DNA of 64,000 nt from Pinus tabuliformis (GCA_031772625.1 CM062820.1:318392545-318456544); one strand, 5' to 3'. Counted from the stretch's first letter, positions 47,674 through 58,730 are shown. The notes: a model not told the origin generated them from the sequence alone. A program made the numbers and translations.

Positions 47674-48213
47674 GGTTGGACTCTTGAGAAAGCATTGAGC
47701 TTCATTGTACATTCATTTCAGCATTTTGGCTAAGAAATTGAGACTAGGGTTTGCAACACTCTTTGGGATTCATGTGGCAATTTGTCTTGGTACAATGCTT
47801 TTCATTATAATCGTGAATTTTCTTATATGTCATGTATGCCATTCTCTATCTTATTTCTTCTTAACTAAACAAACAAGAGTGTAAGTAGAATCCATTGAAA
47901 TTGTAGTGCTCTACTTGAAGTTTGCTTTAGTTTCTTGATGTTTTCAGCTGTTTGGGGAGGATCCATGATTTCTCTTGCCCTATTCAACACCTCACCTGTC
48001 TATTCCTTCCATCTCATTCAATTTTAAGTGACAAAAACAATTGCCTACCTTGCCCCATTGAGATCTCTGCAGGACTGAGCCTCAATCCCCGCACCCAAAA
48101 TTTGTCTTTCCATCTGAGCCAACAAAATCATCATTTTATTCAACCAAACTCTCTTGCACATATACCTAGCCTAAGATCAGAAGATATTTCAGTCATCTCA
48201 AGCCCTCATCGAT
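47674..48213 (+). repeat. Inverted LTR segment in B (fold-back arm)
   Basis: 540 bp that are the reverse complement of LTR positions 48378-48917, for example TTCATTGTACATTCATTTCA at 47701 against TGAAATGAATGTACAATGAA in the LTR. The arms flank a 164-nt loop (48214-48377) containing the PBS and LTR end. The segment directly abuts reverse transcriptase coding sequence and has replaced gag and protease. Confidence 0.9.
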
Positions 48214-48218
48214 ATTCT

Positions 48219-48244
48219 GGGTTCGATCCCCAGTATAGTCGCCA
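48219..48244 (-). other. B primer-binding site
   Basis: On the minus strand TGGCGACTATACTGGGGATC followed by GAACCC, three bases after the LTR end. Long match to the TGGCGAC..CTGGGGATCGAACCC design (tRNA T-arm complement). Confidence 0.8.
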
Positions 48245-48247
48245 CTA

Positions 48248-51200
48248 TGTTAGTGCCTAGATTTAACTCAGGTTGAAAAGGTAGGATCCAGGGCCAACAT
48301 CAAACCACGCTCAGCCTGGTAGCTAGCCCTACCAGGTCAGGAGAGGGCTCTCTCCAGGTCAATCTTAGCAAATTATGATCGATGAGGACTTGAGATGACT
48401 GAAATATCTTCTAATCTTAGGCTAGGTATATGTGCAAGAGAGTTTGGTTAAATAAAATGATGATTTTGTTGGCTGAGATGGAAAGACAAATTTTGGGTGT
48501 GGGGATTGAGGCTCAGTCTTGCAGAGATCTCAATGGGGCAAGGTAGGCAATTGTTTTTGGCACTTAAAATTGAATGAGATGGAAGGAATAGACAGGTGAG
48601 GTGTTGAAGAGGGCAAGAGCAATCATGGATCCTCCCCAAACAGCTGAAAACATCAAGAAACTAAAGCAAACTTCAAGTAGAGCACTGCAATTTCAATGGA
48701 TTCTACTTACACTCTTGTTTGTTTAGTTAAGAAGAAATAAGATAGAGAATGGCATACATGATATATAAGAAAATTCAAAATTACAAAGAAAAGCACTGTA
48801 CCAAGACAAATTTCCACATGAATCCCAAAGAGTGCTGCAAACCCTGGTCTCAATTCCTTAGCCAAAATGCTGAAATGAATGTACAATGAAGCTCAATGCT
48901 TTCTCAAGAGTCCAACCATGCTAATGACTGAAAAAAAACATAATATAGACAAACATAGCTCATCCTTGCCTCTAGGGGTCGAGCACACATGTTTAGGAGC
49001 TGTTTCAACTAATTCTAAATTGAGAACTAGAAATTAGGCAACATAACAGCGTGCCTCTAGAAACAAGGGAACTGATTCATTCAGTTTCAAACAACCTTTA
49101 AACTGATGAATCTACCTCTACAAGTGAAAATTTAACATATTTACATCATGATCCATTAATGTACATCAAATTACATCACAAATTTTCCATTAGAAAAGTG
49201 AAAAAATCAAACTAGCCAAAGCTGGGCGAAAAATAGAGCAAAACTTGGTCAAACTGGCAATTTTTCCTCTATGCGTCGCGCCTGATTCTCTATGTGTTGC
49301 GCCTGTTTGGACCCACTTTTTGAGGCCTTACCGATGTCCAAATGAGCTTCAGGTGTGCCTGTTGGAAAGGTCTACCTGTCTACTTTCCAACCCAAGTGGA
49401 ATTTTTCAATTTGGCCTCCATTTGCCCTTCCAAAAGTCCATTCTCCCAACACTGCTTCCTGTGTGTCAAAATAGGGGCAGTGAGATCATTTTTTGAGTGT
49501 TTTTAACATTTTTGAGGGCTCAAAACCTATCCAAATTTCTTGGCCATTGGTAGGCAAGCATATTGTTTCAACCCAAATCCAAAAATACTGAGTTTTTGTG
49601 CTTTGGAGGCTGCTAGAAAAAGCGAGCGCCACGTGGCACAACGTATAGGGCAGAAAAACCTATTTTTTGTGCCAAAAATTTGAAAAATGAAAAAAGTGCT
49701 CCGAAGTTTTTGAAATTTGGGCTGAGTTTCTTCTATCAAATATGGTGTTGGGCCAAGGAAGCCTCAGCCAATATCTGAAGTCCTTCATCCTCTTTTCGCC
49801 TCCTTGATGCTCTCTTCAACTTTGCCTTCAAACTCTTGATTCTCGCTTGGCACACCAAGTTCCTTGAAAAGTAATGATATGACAGGTTTCTAAGAATTTT
49901 ATTGTCATTTATGGCCTTCTCTAGCTTCCTCTCCAAGTGGATATTGACTCTTTCAAGCCACGACTCCCTATCAGCATTAATCTCTTGCTCAAGTGAAGTG
50001 AACTCTACCCTCCTCCTTTGGGCAGCTTGGCGATTCTCCCGAATGTTTTGCAACTCCATAATCACCTGCTGGTCCTCAAGCTGCTTATTTCTTTGATCTA
50101 GGTACTGTATTGTCCATTGGGCTCTATCCAAGTTGATAGACAAGGCATCAATGTCCGCCTGCAGCTCCTGAATGATTTCTCTAAGATTTGTGCTTTGCGG
50201 GCCAATATTAGTATCACCGCCCTCAATGAGAATGAAATCAGTCTCCCGCTCACCTGATGGTCCTTCCTCCTACAGTGGCCTCTTGCCTCGGTCCTGAACC
50301 TGTTGTGCTAATGATAGAAGCGAGGCCCCTTCCACCCCGGGTGGAGATAACACTCGCTTTGCTGCTACAAACAACCATCTAGTGCCCTTCTGATAGGTGA
50401 TGAACATCGGCATGCTAGCGGTCTGTGTCTCATGGCCCTCATGCTGATAAGAAGGTCCACCTGTCTCATGTAAAGCCTCTGAAGGTCCCTATGGAGCTCT
50501 GAAAAACTCACGAGAGATGAAGTCCTCCCAAGTGATGCCCTGTAAGCCAAGCTGATGAATGACCACAATTTTAATGATAACAAAATGGTAAATATTGTTG
50601 AACTGCTACTGAGGAGTCTTGTGCTGCAATAAAGTGGTCATCTTCTCTATTTTTCATCACATGAAGTAAGGGATGTTCATCATCCTTACCCTAGTAAAAT
50701 GCATCAGCAGCCTGATATGATAAGCATACAAACATGAAAACCGACCCTCACAGCTGAAATACCTCATGATAAATTTCATCAAAGGAGCATAAGCATCTTT
50801 GAGATACCAGAAAGGAAATACTCTGCTGAGTTGCCTCATATAGCCAGGTTTGATGTATGGTTCATAATGCTACCGGTCAATTTTCTGCCTCTTGTTCCAT
50901 TGCTCTCCAATGTTGGGAATACCGGTTGCTAGTGAAATGGATTCTGGTGTTAATATGAAAGTGACACCAGCTAGAGTGGCTTGACCATCATGTAAATGCA
51001 ACACAAACAAACGAGCCAACTCATGATGAAACTGAATGCTAGCAACCTTCTCACAAAATTCATAACATGACTGATGTTGGAAACAAGAGATGGCAAGAGG
51101 GCAGGCCTGTAATTCAGCAAGAGTGGTTGGTTCTTCTCTAATATGTTTGCCACCTCTATGAGGCCTCCTAGGTGCATGTCCCTCTGTAGGTGAGTCACTG

Positions 51201-52734
51201 TGGGTCTCCTCTTCATAATCATATGAAGGATCAGATGCCATGTTTGCTAGTGGATAAACTGTCTTGGAGCCACCTTGATGAGAAATAGGTGAGCTGTGAT
51301 GTATTGAACTGTCTTGATGGTGTTTTTTGACCTTTGCCACCAAGGGAAGAGTGATACAAAGGACTGTAAGGGGAGGGAAAAATAGTGAGGTATTGAGGGA
51401 CTATTGCGATAGGGTTTAGACAGGGAATTAGAGTGTAGTTTGGGAGTTTTAAGTATGAGACTAGGGTTTGGGAATTTGCATTTGAGATTTTGGGAAAGGG
51501 AACTTGGGATAGGGGATTAGTGAATTTAGGGGGTAGGAGAACTTAGAGAATAAGGAAATCAATGGAAAAATGGGCTAAGGGAGTGGTAAGGTGAGAGGAT
51601 AACTTGGTAGCAAAACAGTCAATATAAAACCCTAGGCAGCAATTTTCTTTAATTTTTTTGAAGAGATAGGGTTTGTTTTCCTTGAAACAATCACCATACA
51701 TTAAACACCATACAAAAACCACCAAATTTGGATGAAAATTAGTGACAGAGGCTCAACCTACTTGAATAAGTGATGATCCACAAGTTTCGAGCGATTGGAG
51801 CAAGTTTTGGTAGTTTTCAGGCTTTCTGGCTGTGTGCGCCGCACATACAACCCAATGCGCTGCGCCCAGCATATGCGCCACGCCTGTGTCTTTTTGCACT
51901 GAGAAATGTGGCCCAATGCGCCGCGCCAGTTATGTGCGCCGCGCCTCCTGCCCAGTGCGCCGCGCCCAGTGACTTGGAGCGATTTTCACCCAATTTTCTC
52001 ACTTGCTCACCACAACATGATTTTGCTTTGCTTTCTCTTTGATCTTGGAGTGCAAATGAGATTTAAACATTTGGAGACATGATTTATACATGGAGCTTTT
52101 AAATTTTAATTTTGCAAAACCCACTTTCATAATGTTTGAAAATGACTTTGTTTTTTACTCTGTTTTTGGACTTTTTCACTTCATTGAGCTTTGTGATGGA
52201 CTAAATGACCTGAGCTTTGCTTGTTTTGCAGTTGTTGGAACTACTGGGCTAAGGAAAGAAACTAGGGTTACAGATGGAGTGATTTACATATGGAGAAAAT
52301 AAAATTACATAAATTTATACCATAAAAGCAAAAATACTCTGTTTTTCCTCAAAATAGAGTTTTGAGGAAAGACACATCTCTAAGCACTTGATGATGAAAT
52401 TTATTGATGTTGGGACCTCCTCATGGCCTGCTAGTTATTATTAGACACTTTGAAACATTTTTTGATGAAACCCTAATGAAACCCTAGAACTAAATGACAA
52501 TGAAACCCTAAAGCAAAACCTTTGCAATCTTGAAGACAAAAGATTACTGTATATGATTTGAAATGAACAACATGAGCCAGCAGATAAATGACATGAGGGA
52601 AATTGTAGGAAAGCCACTACCGTCAGATGATCCATGTGCCTAATGGAATGCATTTGATTGAACGGGACACCTAATATGCAATGCAACAAGAGTATTTTAT
52701 CTCTGATGGAGGGATGAAGATACCGACACTAACA
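48248..52734 (-). repeat. B 5' LTR
   Basis: 4487 bp, TGTTAGTGCCTAGATTTAAC to CGACACTAACA on plus. It parallels 40004-44466 throughout, including the LTR ORF (49736-51343), the G-box at about 49628 and the TGCGCC-rich cluster (about 51835-51975). Confidence 0.88.
49736..51343 (-). pseudogene. LTR-embedded ORF of B, right copy (several stops)
   Basis: Exactly 1608 nt, the same length as the left copy. The reading frame stays in register from ATG 51343 to the end at 49736 although the LTRs differ elsewhere by indels. Stops occur at 50870 (AAG to TAG relative to the left copy) and several points between 50657 and 50143. The C-terminal coiled-coil-like part (50143-49736) is open and has a Gln codon where the left copy has TAG. 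The lesions in the two copies are different, so the ancestral element probably had an intact frame. Function unknown. Confidence 0.7.
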
Positions 52735-53605
52735 TCAGATATAAGGCATTTTATTTTTAAGTCTAACTCATTTTCTACTAGAGCTTTGAAGACTTTAAAT
52801 TTAGCAAATGCTTCATCTTTATGTTTCAATAAGCCAATCCAACACATTCTAGTAAACTCATCAATGAGTAATATGAAGTATTGTTCACCTAGAGGAGACT
52901 TCTTTCTCATAAGACCACACAAATCAATATGAATAATTTCAAGTGGCTTACTTGAAGTACCATCTTTAACATTAAACTAAACTCTAGTTTGCTTACTGAA
53001 TTGACGTGGTTTTCATATGTTGTTTTCTTGCAGAGAGATGTTAGGAAATTCATGTACTGCTCCCATTATGCTTTAATTGTTTAATTGAGTGAAGCTTAGA
53101 TGTCCCAATTTTTTGTGCCAAAGCCAAATTTCTTATGGTTTTCTCAAGTAACAATGCTCTTGGCCTCCTTCCAAGACATAGACATTACCTGGAGTTCTTG
53201 TTCCCTTTATTTTGATCTTAACTATATCGAGATTTCATATTACACAATTCTTTTAACTAAAAACAATATCATTCCCTTGGTCACACATTTGACTAACACT
53301 CAACAAGTTATGTCTTAATCCATCAACAAACAAAACATTTCTATCTTTAACCTTATCCTTTAGAAAAATAGTTCATTTCCCTTTGTAGCAACTGGTGAGT
53401 TATTTCCAAAGGTTATGTTCTTTTCTTTCTTTATTTCATTAAAGGACATAAACTTATCTTTATCACCTATCATATGCTTTGAGCATCCACTGTCAATGTA
53501 CCACAAATTTTCTTGATCTCCTTCATACAAAGCTAAACCACAATTTTCAGATTCTATTGTTTTCTTTTTCCATACCTTGGATGTTGTTTCCTTGTTTGTT
53601 CTCAT
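52735..53605 (-). pseudogene. C2 Copia protease and integrase N-terminal part
   Basis: On the minus strand: LWYIDSGCSKHMIGDKDKF (53500-53440) is the aspartic protease site with DSG intact. Degraded GAG-pre-integrase sequence follows. Integrase then shows PLEIIHIDLCG with the first catalytic Asp (about 52950-52915), YFILLIDEFTRMCWIGLLKH and a stretch ending CLISD with the second Asp at the B insertion point (52740). The next residues in the open frame (VSVGIFIPP) are B LTR. Stops interrupt the region between 53360 and 52960. The rest of integrase is at 39399-40003. Confidence 0.82.
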
Positions 53606-55217
53606 TCTACTTCTGCATTTAGACTGTATAAACCCACAATTATTGCAAAAGAAAAATTTTGTCTCATCTTGGAGAGGTGAGAAAGTATTGTAAAAGTATT
53701 TCTTTAATCCAATCTCATTCTTTTGTTTTCTTGCTTAGTTTTATAAGTGACACATCGAGCGACCTTATGACTAAAATTATGACAAGTGAAGCATTGACCA
53801 TTGAAGTAGAAATTCTTGGGAGTATAGTACCTTTTTCTATAGTTTCCCTTTTGATTGTGGTAAGGATGATTTACCTGAGAGACATTTTATCCCTCATTCC
53901 TTTGCTGAGAGTTGGAATTTTGTTGACTCCTCCCCTTTACTACACTGAGATAGTTTCTTGTACTTGTTTCAGAACATTTTACAGTCTTTGATGACTCTCC
54001 ATTGTATCAAGGGCCCTTTTTTATTAGAGGATAGCATTATACTTTGATGATTTCTTCTAGGGTATCAGATCCTTTAGCAAGTCTAAGGTTTATACCTTTT
54101 GTTTTCCCAAGTTCTTTTATTAGAATTACTATTTCTAGGTCTAACTTTTCATTTTGCCTCTACTTTTCTAGAATTTGTTTCTTTAGTGCTTCTTTTGCTA
54201 ATATAGCTTCTTCTAGAATAATTTTAAGTTGAGTTATTTCTTCAATGAGATTATATTTTTCTTCTAGGGAATCCATAAAAACACCATCAAACTCATCAAT
54301 ACATTTATCTTAAAATGCCATAATTAATTGATATTCTTGATCACACTCACCTTCTTCACCATTTGAAATACCATCACTATCTTCATGTGTGTAGAATATT
54401 TTATTGTTTTCAAACCTTCCTCTAAAATTTACTTTTGCTGAAATTTTCCCTTTCTCATGCCTTTCTTTATAAGGGAATCTAGAAAAATAATGACCAACTC
54501 TTCCACAAGAAAAACAGTTTGAAAGGAATCTTACCTCTAAATCTTCCAGTTGCTACTTGGAGTTTGCTTACTAAGTTCACAGCTTGTTCATTTGATACAT
54601 AACTTGATTCCTTAAGCTCCTCCTTTTCCTTTCCTTTAGAAGTAGCTTTGAATTCTTCTTCTATGATATTTGAAGGACCCGCTTTTCCAATTTCATAAGC
54701 TATTAATACCCCATGAAGTTGTTCAACAATAAGGTTCTTCAAATCTCGCATTTATTTAATGGAAGAGACTTTCAAATCAAATTTTTGGGTTAAAGATCTT
54801 ACGATTTTCTCAACAAGAATTGATTATTTGACTTCATCTCCAAGATTTCTCATTGAATTAACTATCTCATCTACCCTAAGAAAGAAAATTGCAATAATTT
54901 CATCACTATGAATTCTGAGGGTTTCATATTGAATTTGAAACATTGCAAGTTTGGCACTCTTTACCTTAGTGTCACCTTCATTGGTCTCCTACTTTTTCTT
55001 TTATGCTTCATCTGTTGGAATGGAGGATGGATACTAATAGCCTCCTTCAACGATTCCCAAAACATTAGTTCCAAGTGACTATAGATAACCTCTTGTTCTA
55101 AATTTCCAGAAAATCAAGTGGGTTCCTTTGAACAATGATGGTCTGATAGATGCTACTCCCTCTTGATTTCTCATCTTGATGAATCTCCCTTCAAGCGATC
55201 AAGCTTCTTCTGAAGGA
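53606..55217 (-). pseudogene. C2 Copia gag, badly degraded
   Basis: Minus-strand gag between PBS and protease. The recognisable parts are MRDLKNLIVEQLHGVLIAYE (54751), a linker, a knuckle reading CFSCGRVGHYFSRF (about 54510) in which the last Cys of CX2CX4HX5C is Phe, and an acidic/coiled-coil tail through 54300 to 53650. The first 450 nt after the PBS have many stops. The layout matches C1 gag (LTMDELHG-type block, knuckle, then tail), showing C1 and C2 are related families. Confidence 0.7.
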
Positions 55218-55232
55218 CCTGCTCTGATACCA
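55218..55232 (-). other. C2 primer-binding site
   Basis: On the minus strand TGGTATCAGAGCAGG, two bases after the LTR end (GCTAGCA-like tip on plus at 55235). Perfect initiator-methionine-type Copia PBS core. Confidence 0.85.
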
Positions 55233-55234
55233 AT

Positions 55235-57090
55235 TGCTAGGAAAAATATTGATGGGGGGGGGTGACTCAATATTTTACACACTTCAATTTCAATTTCAAA
55301 TTATGATTTCTATACATGACTGTTGGAAAGGAAACTAGCGTATGTACGTGACTGTTACTATAGAAACCCGCGTATATCGAAATAAGTTATCTCATTATCT
55401 ATGAAACATTAATTAGTGCATTATATGATTCCATTATTCATCAATTAAATAGTAAAAAAGAGCAGTTAAGAAGCATATTAACACACACAACCATATGAAC
55501 ACCAAGATTTTTAGGTGGAAACCCAATGTGGGAGAAAACTACCATTGTTGTTGTCTCTATATTCTTTTATTAAAAATAATCTTCTTACAATCTTGTACTG
55601 GCGTAGATGTTAACTAGTACATAGGCTCCTACCTACAGAAGGCTACAACCTTCTCTTGTTTTCCAGCTCCTACTAGAAGGGATCTACAAGCCCCTTCCAG
55701 AAGACTTCTATCCTTAACCCTTTGTGGATCACTTTTTAGAATGTTTTAAACTGGATCTACTGCCAACAATTTTGAATTCAACTACTCAAATATTGAATCA
55801 TCAAATCTACTAATGTAACCAATGAAACTAGATCAAACTAGATTAAAAAAAAATCATGCGAATGAAAAACCACTCATTAATATACCAAGTCAAACATTGT
55901 TACCCATCATATAAACTAATTTTTTCCACTGCAAACTCTGATCAAGCATGCATCATATTTTATACTCTACTATTCTTAATCATACATGTGTATGTACATG
56001 CTTCTCCTGAAGAATACCCGTGTACAAATATCAAAATATCGTTAACTGAATATGAATCGTTGTGCCACTAAATCAATCACCTAATCAGATATTGAAGCCA
56101 ACATAAATAATTGAAACAAATACAGATCATCACACAGTAGTATCATCCCTAGTAAACATATCAGTCCATAAATAATTCAACCCAATTAGACTAATGAACA
56201 CAGATTATCATGGGAGAGACATCATCAATAGACAACAATAAACATAACATAACTGATTAGACATCATTAACAACTCATACTACAAAACGCTAGTAGATGT
56301 ACACTACTTTTATAAAGAACTTCTGTGTATGTATGCACTTTTTATACTTGACACCCCCGTATAGGTTTTTCCATACTACAAAATATATACACGACTAGTT
56401 AGAAGAATATTTGTCTATGTGCGTGATCTCTCAGAGGAAAACTACCATACAAATATGAAATCACTAAGTCATGCTTTCACTGCAACCACAGAATATACTT
56501 TACAACCCTTACTCTCTCATATTCATGTCAGAGTATCATTAACACCACAAATGTATCACAGTTAGATATTTTCAACAAAAAAATCAAACAAGTACATATG
56601 ATACCATACTTTAGATTTTACAGATCTGTATATTTTCCTTGCTCCATGGCATACACTTGTTTCAGATCGAATCATTCATATTAAACACAAAACTTGCACA
56701 CCTAACACTTTTATATCCATCTCCTTATATAGCTTAGGCCTTAGCCAATACCTTATGCCAATCCCTTAGTAATTTTGATGGTATTCTATGAAGGGATCAA
56801 ATATTCGTTGCCGCGCTCATTACCATTGACCAATTCCATGGTAAAGACCATTGGTATTGACAATACCATGGTGCGAAAAGTGTACGTGAATTTTATTCAC
56901 CATACCCGCGTATGTACATGACCTTTATTCACAGGACCCTCATATACCTTCCAAACTTCACCCTTATCATTCCTCTATCTCTGAACTGATATCCCCTTGC
57001 CTATCTCACCTGTAGTATCTGCATAACTATCATGTTGACATCTTTATCAAGTATGTTTGCATCAAGGACAACATATTAGTCATAATTCCA
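55235..57090 (-). repeat. C2 5' LTR
   Basis: 1856 bp on plus from TGCTAGGAAAA to CATAATTCCA. Near the PBS end a run of G (55254-55262) is flanked by AAATATTGA and TCAATATTT, an inverted pair. It is the uninterrupted reference for the left LTR and contains the empty TRIM site CTTAC at 55584. Confidence 0.85.
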
Positions 57091-58123
57091 ATAGATAAAG
57101 GAGTCCAAAATATTTCAAAAGGTGTTGAGGTCTCTTCCTACCAAATTTAATCCTAAAGTATCAACTATTGAGGAAATGTCTAACATTGAAACTTTAGAAA
57201 TGTATCAATTACTTGGATCTCTAACAACCTATGAAATGAGAAATGCTAGATGTAAATCCACATCGAGGGAAGTAGCATTTAAAGCATATAGAAAAAATAA
57301 ATATGACCAAAAATACTCAAGTTCTAGATCTGATGATGAAGAGGCTAAGTTTGTTAGAATACTGAAGAAAGTAACTGGAAATTATAAAGGTAAGATACCC
57401 ACCACATGTTTTAATTGTGGAAGAGTAGGCCACTATGCATCTAAATCCATTCAAAAGGGAAAATAAATTATATCGCAAAGAAAATAATAAATATAAGAGA
57501 ATTAAGAAAGAGAAGAACTTCAAAAATAAAATCTTTTATACTCAAGAAGATAGTAGTTCTTCTAAAGATAATAATGAACAATATTTTGTTGATGAGGAAG
57601 TTAGTGATTTCATGCCTATGGCCTTAGAAATACAAGATGGACATAATGAATGTGAATTAAGTGAAGCGAATGTGACGTAGACCTAGAAGGTGAATTAATA
57701 CATGTCTTAGAAGAAATTTATGGACTTAAGAAAAAGAATAAGAAACAAAAAGAGTTATTGGTTAAGTATGTTAAAGAAGAACCTAGACATGAAGAATTTT
57801 AAAGGTAGAATTGGAAGAAGCAATGAAGATGAAGACATTTTATTGCAACAACCGAAAGAGAAAGGCAAATAATGTGAAAAATTGGAAGAAGAGGTAATCA
57901 CACTAAGAATGGAATTGGAGAAATCCCAAGCTTAACTACATTAAAATATAAAGAAAATTAAAGGATCTGAAAAGTTAGATGAAATTCTTAAATCTCAAAT
58001 ATATCTTCTAATAAATATTGGCTTGGGTTGTGGAGGAGAGACAAGTAACAAGAAATTTGAAGACAAAAAGCATATCAACTTCATCAAAGCACTCAGAAAG
58101 AAAATGGTAATGGAATTCAACAT
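57091..58123 (+). pseudogene. C1 Copia gag, C-terminal half, broken
   Basis: Continues C1 gag after C2. IKESKIFQKVLRSLPTKFNP leads into STIEEMSNIETLEMYQLLGS and YEMRNARCKSTSREVAFKAY, then a zinc knuckle CFNCGRVGHYASKS whose last Cys is Ser. After 57466 the frame shifts into a Lys/Glu-rich tail (57435-57680), with further stops. Around 57960-58010 a KLDEIL-type block typical of the end of this gag is visible. The region ends at 58123, where the D LTR begins with TGTTGG. Zinc-knuckle loss and frameshifts make it non-functional. Confidence 0.8.
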
Positions 58124-58728
58124 TGTTGGTTATGGAGCTTGATTATATTCATGATTATTTAGAATTTTTTGTTTCAGCTACGTTGGATCCCTAGTCCTAA
58201 TAGGGCGGAAATGCCGCTTGTATGATTGCCTTCAGGGGGATACGGTGGGGGGGGGGGAACAACGATATTTATGAGGCCCCCCTGGTGGGGGTTTAGGGGA
58301 AGTGCCCCTGAAGCTAAAAATAGATGAAAAATTACCTTCTAAAATATTGTAATTTAGTAGTAAATCTGCATCGTTCATTAAGCGGATGATCTGATGGTAG
58401 CAATTGTGTTAATTTATGGTTTTCTTCCCTAGAAGGCAACCCTAAGTTTATATGAGGGAATTGTATTGCAGTTGTGTATTATTATTCTGAGCAAGAAAGA
58501 CAGAGGATACTTTGTGAGAGCAAAGAGGAAATTACAATGGATTTGCTACAGGTTGTATCTCTTCATTTTGTTGGATAATATAAAAGGAAGGACTGGTTGT
58601 TTCTCCATGGACATAGCCCAAATTGGGTGAAAACACATATATCTGTGTCTCTCTTCTTTTATGAATTTATGTGTTTGTATTCCACAATATTTAATGTTTT
58701 TCATTGCTCCATTAATTAATTTATAACA
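58124..58728 (+). repeat. D 5' LTR
   Basis: About 605 bp from TGTTGGTTATGGAGC to TTTATAACA. The 3' part, with TTTCTCCATGGACATAGCCC and GGGTGAAAACACATATATCT, resembles Tnt1/Tork-type LTRs. It includes an 11-G run (58247-58257) and GGCCCCCCTGGTGGGGG. The left edge is inferred from the end of C1 homology. Confidence 0.6.
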
Positions 58729-58730
58729 AC

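Larger units (their letters stand above)
40004..52734 (-). mobile_element. B: Gypsy element with 4.5-kb LTRs and pol only
   Basis: Minus-strand element flanked by TCATA (39999-40003) and TCAGA (52735-52739), a 5-bp duplication with one mismatch, inside C2 integrase. Order on minus: 5' LTR (52734-48248, 4487 bp), PBS, inverted LTR segment (48213-47674), reverse transcriptase, RNase H, integrase (to 44822), short 3' tail, 3' LTR (44466-40004, 4463 bp). Gag and protease are absent. Each LTR contains a reading frame of about 535 codons. LTR ends and boundary sequences are shared with A. Confidence 0.88.
7854..57090 (-). mobile_element. C2: Copia retrotransposon carrying A, B and a TRIM
   Basis: Minus-strand Copia inserted in C1 gag. 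Read on the minus strand: 5' LTR (57090-55235), PBS (55232), gag (about 55200-53640), protease and integrase N-terminus (53605-52735), integrase C-terminus (40003-39399), linker and reverse transcriptase (14407-13354), 3' untranslated region with polypurine tract (13353-12455) and 3' LTR (12454-7854). Domains are in Copia order (PR-INT-RT). Gypsy B interrupts integrase, Gypsy A lies between integrase and reverse transcriptase, and a TRIM sits in the 3' LTR. The RNase H domain is not recognisable and is probably deleted. Confidence 0.85.
5199..58123 (+). mobile_element. C1: Copia retrotransposon split by C2
   Basis: Plus-strand Copia element. It has a 5' LTR (5199-7377), a PBS (7380), the gag N-terminal half (7444-7853), then the C2 insertion (7854-57090), then the gag C-terminal half (57091-58123). 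The two gag halves join in the expected order: gag N-domain, a block reading VLRSLPTKF, zinc knuckle, coiled-coil tail. About ten codons are missing at the junction and no clean TSD for C2 is seen. Downstream pol is not visible because element D starts at 58124. Confidence 0.75.

Noticed and set aside
40129-48639. Repeated 60-100-codon frames beginning MGR(I/T)HD in B
   Set aside because: They are the same LTR sequence seen three times (two LTRs and the inverted arm), not a gene.
58247-58310. G-rich stretch in the D LTR as a strong G-quadruplex candidate
   Set aside because: G runs are present, but C runs adjacent to them favour ordinary hairpin pairing, and such tracts are common in Tork-type LTRs.
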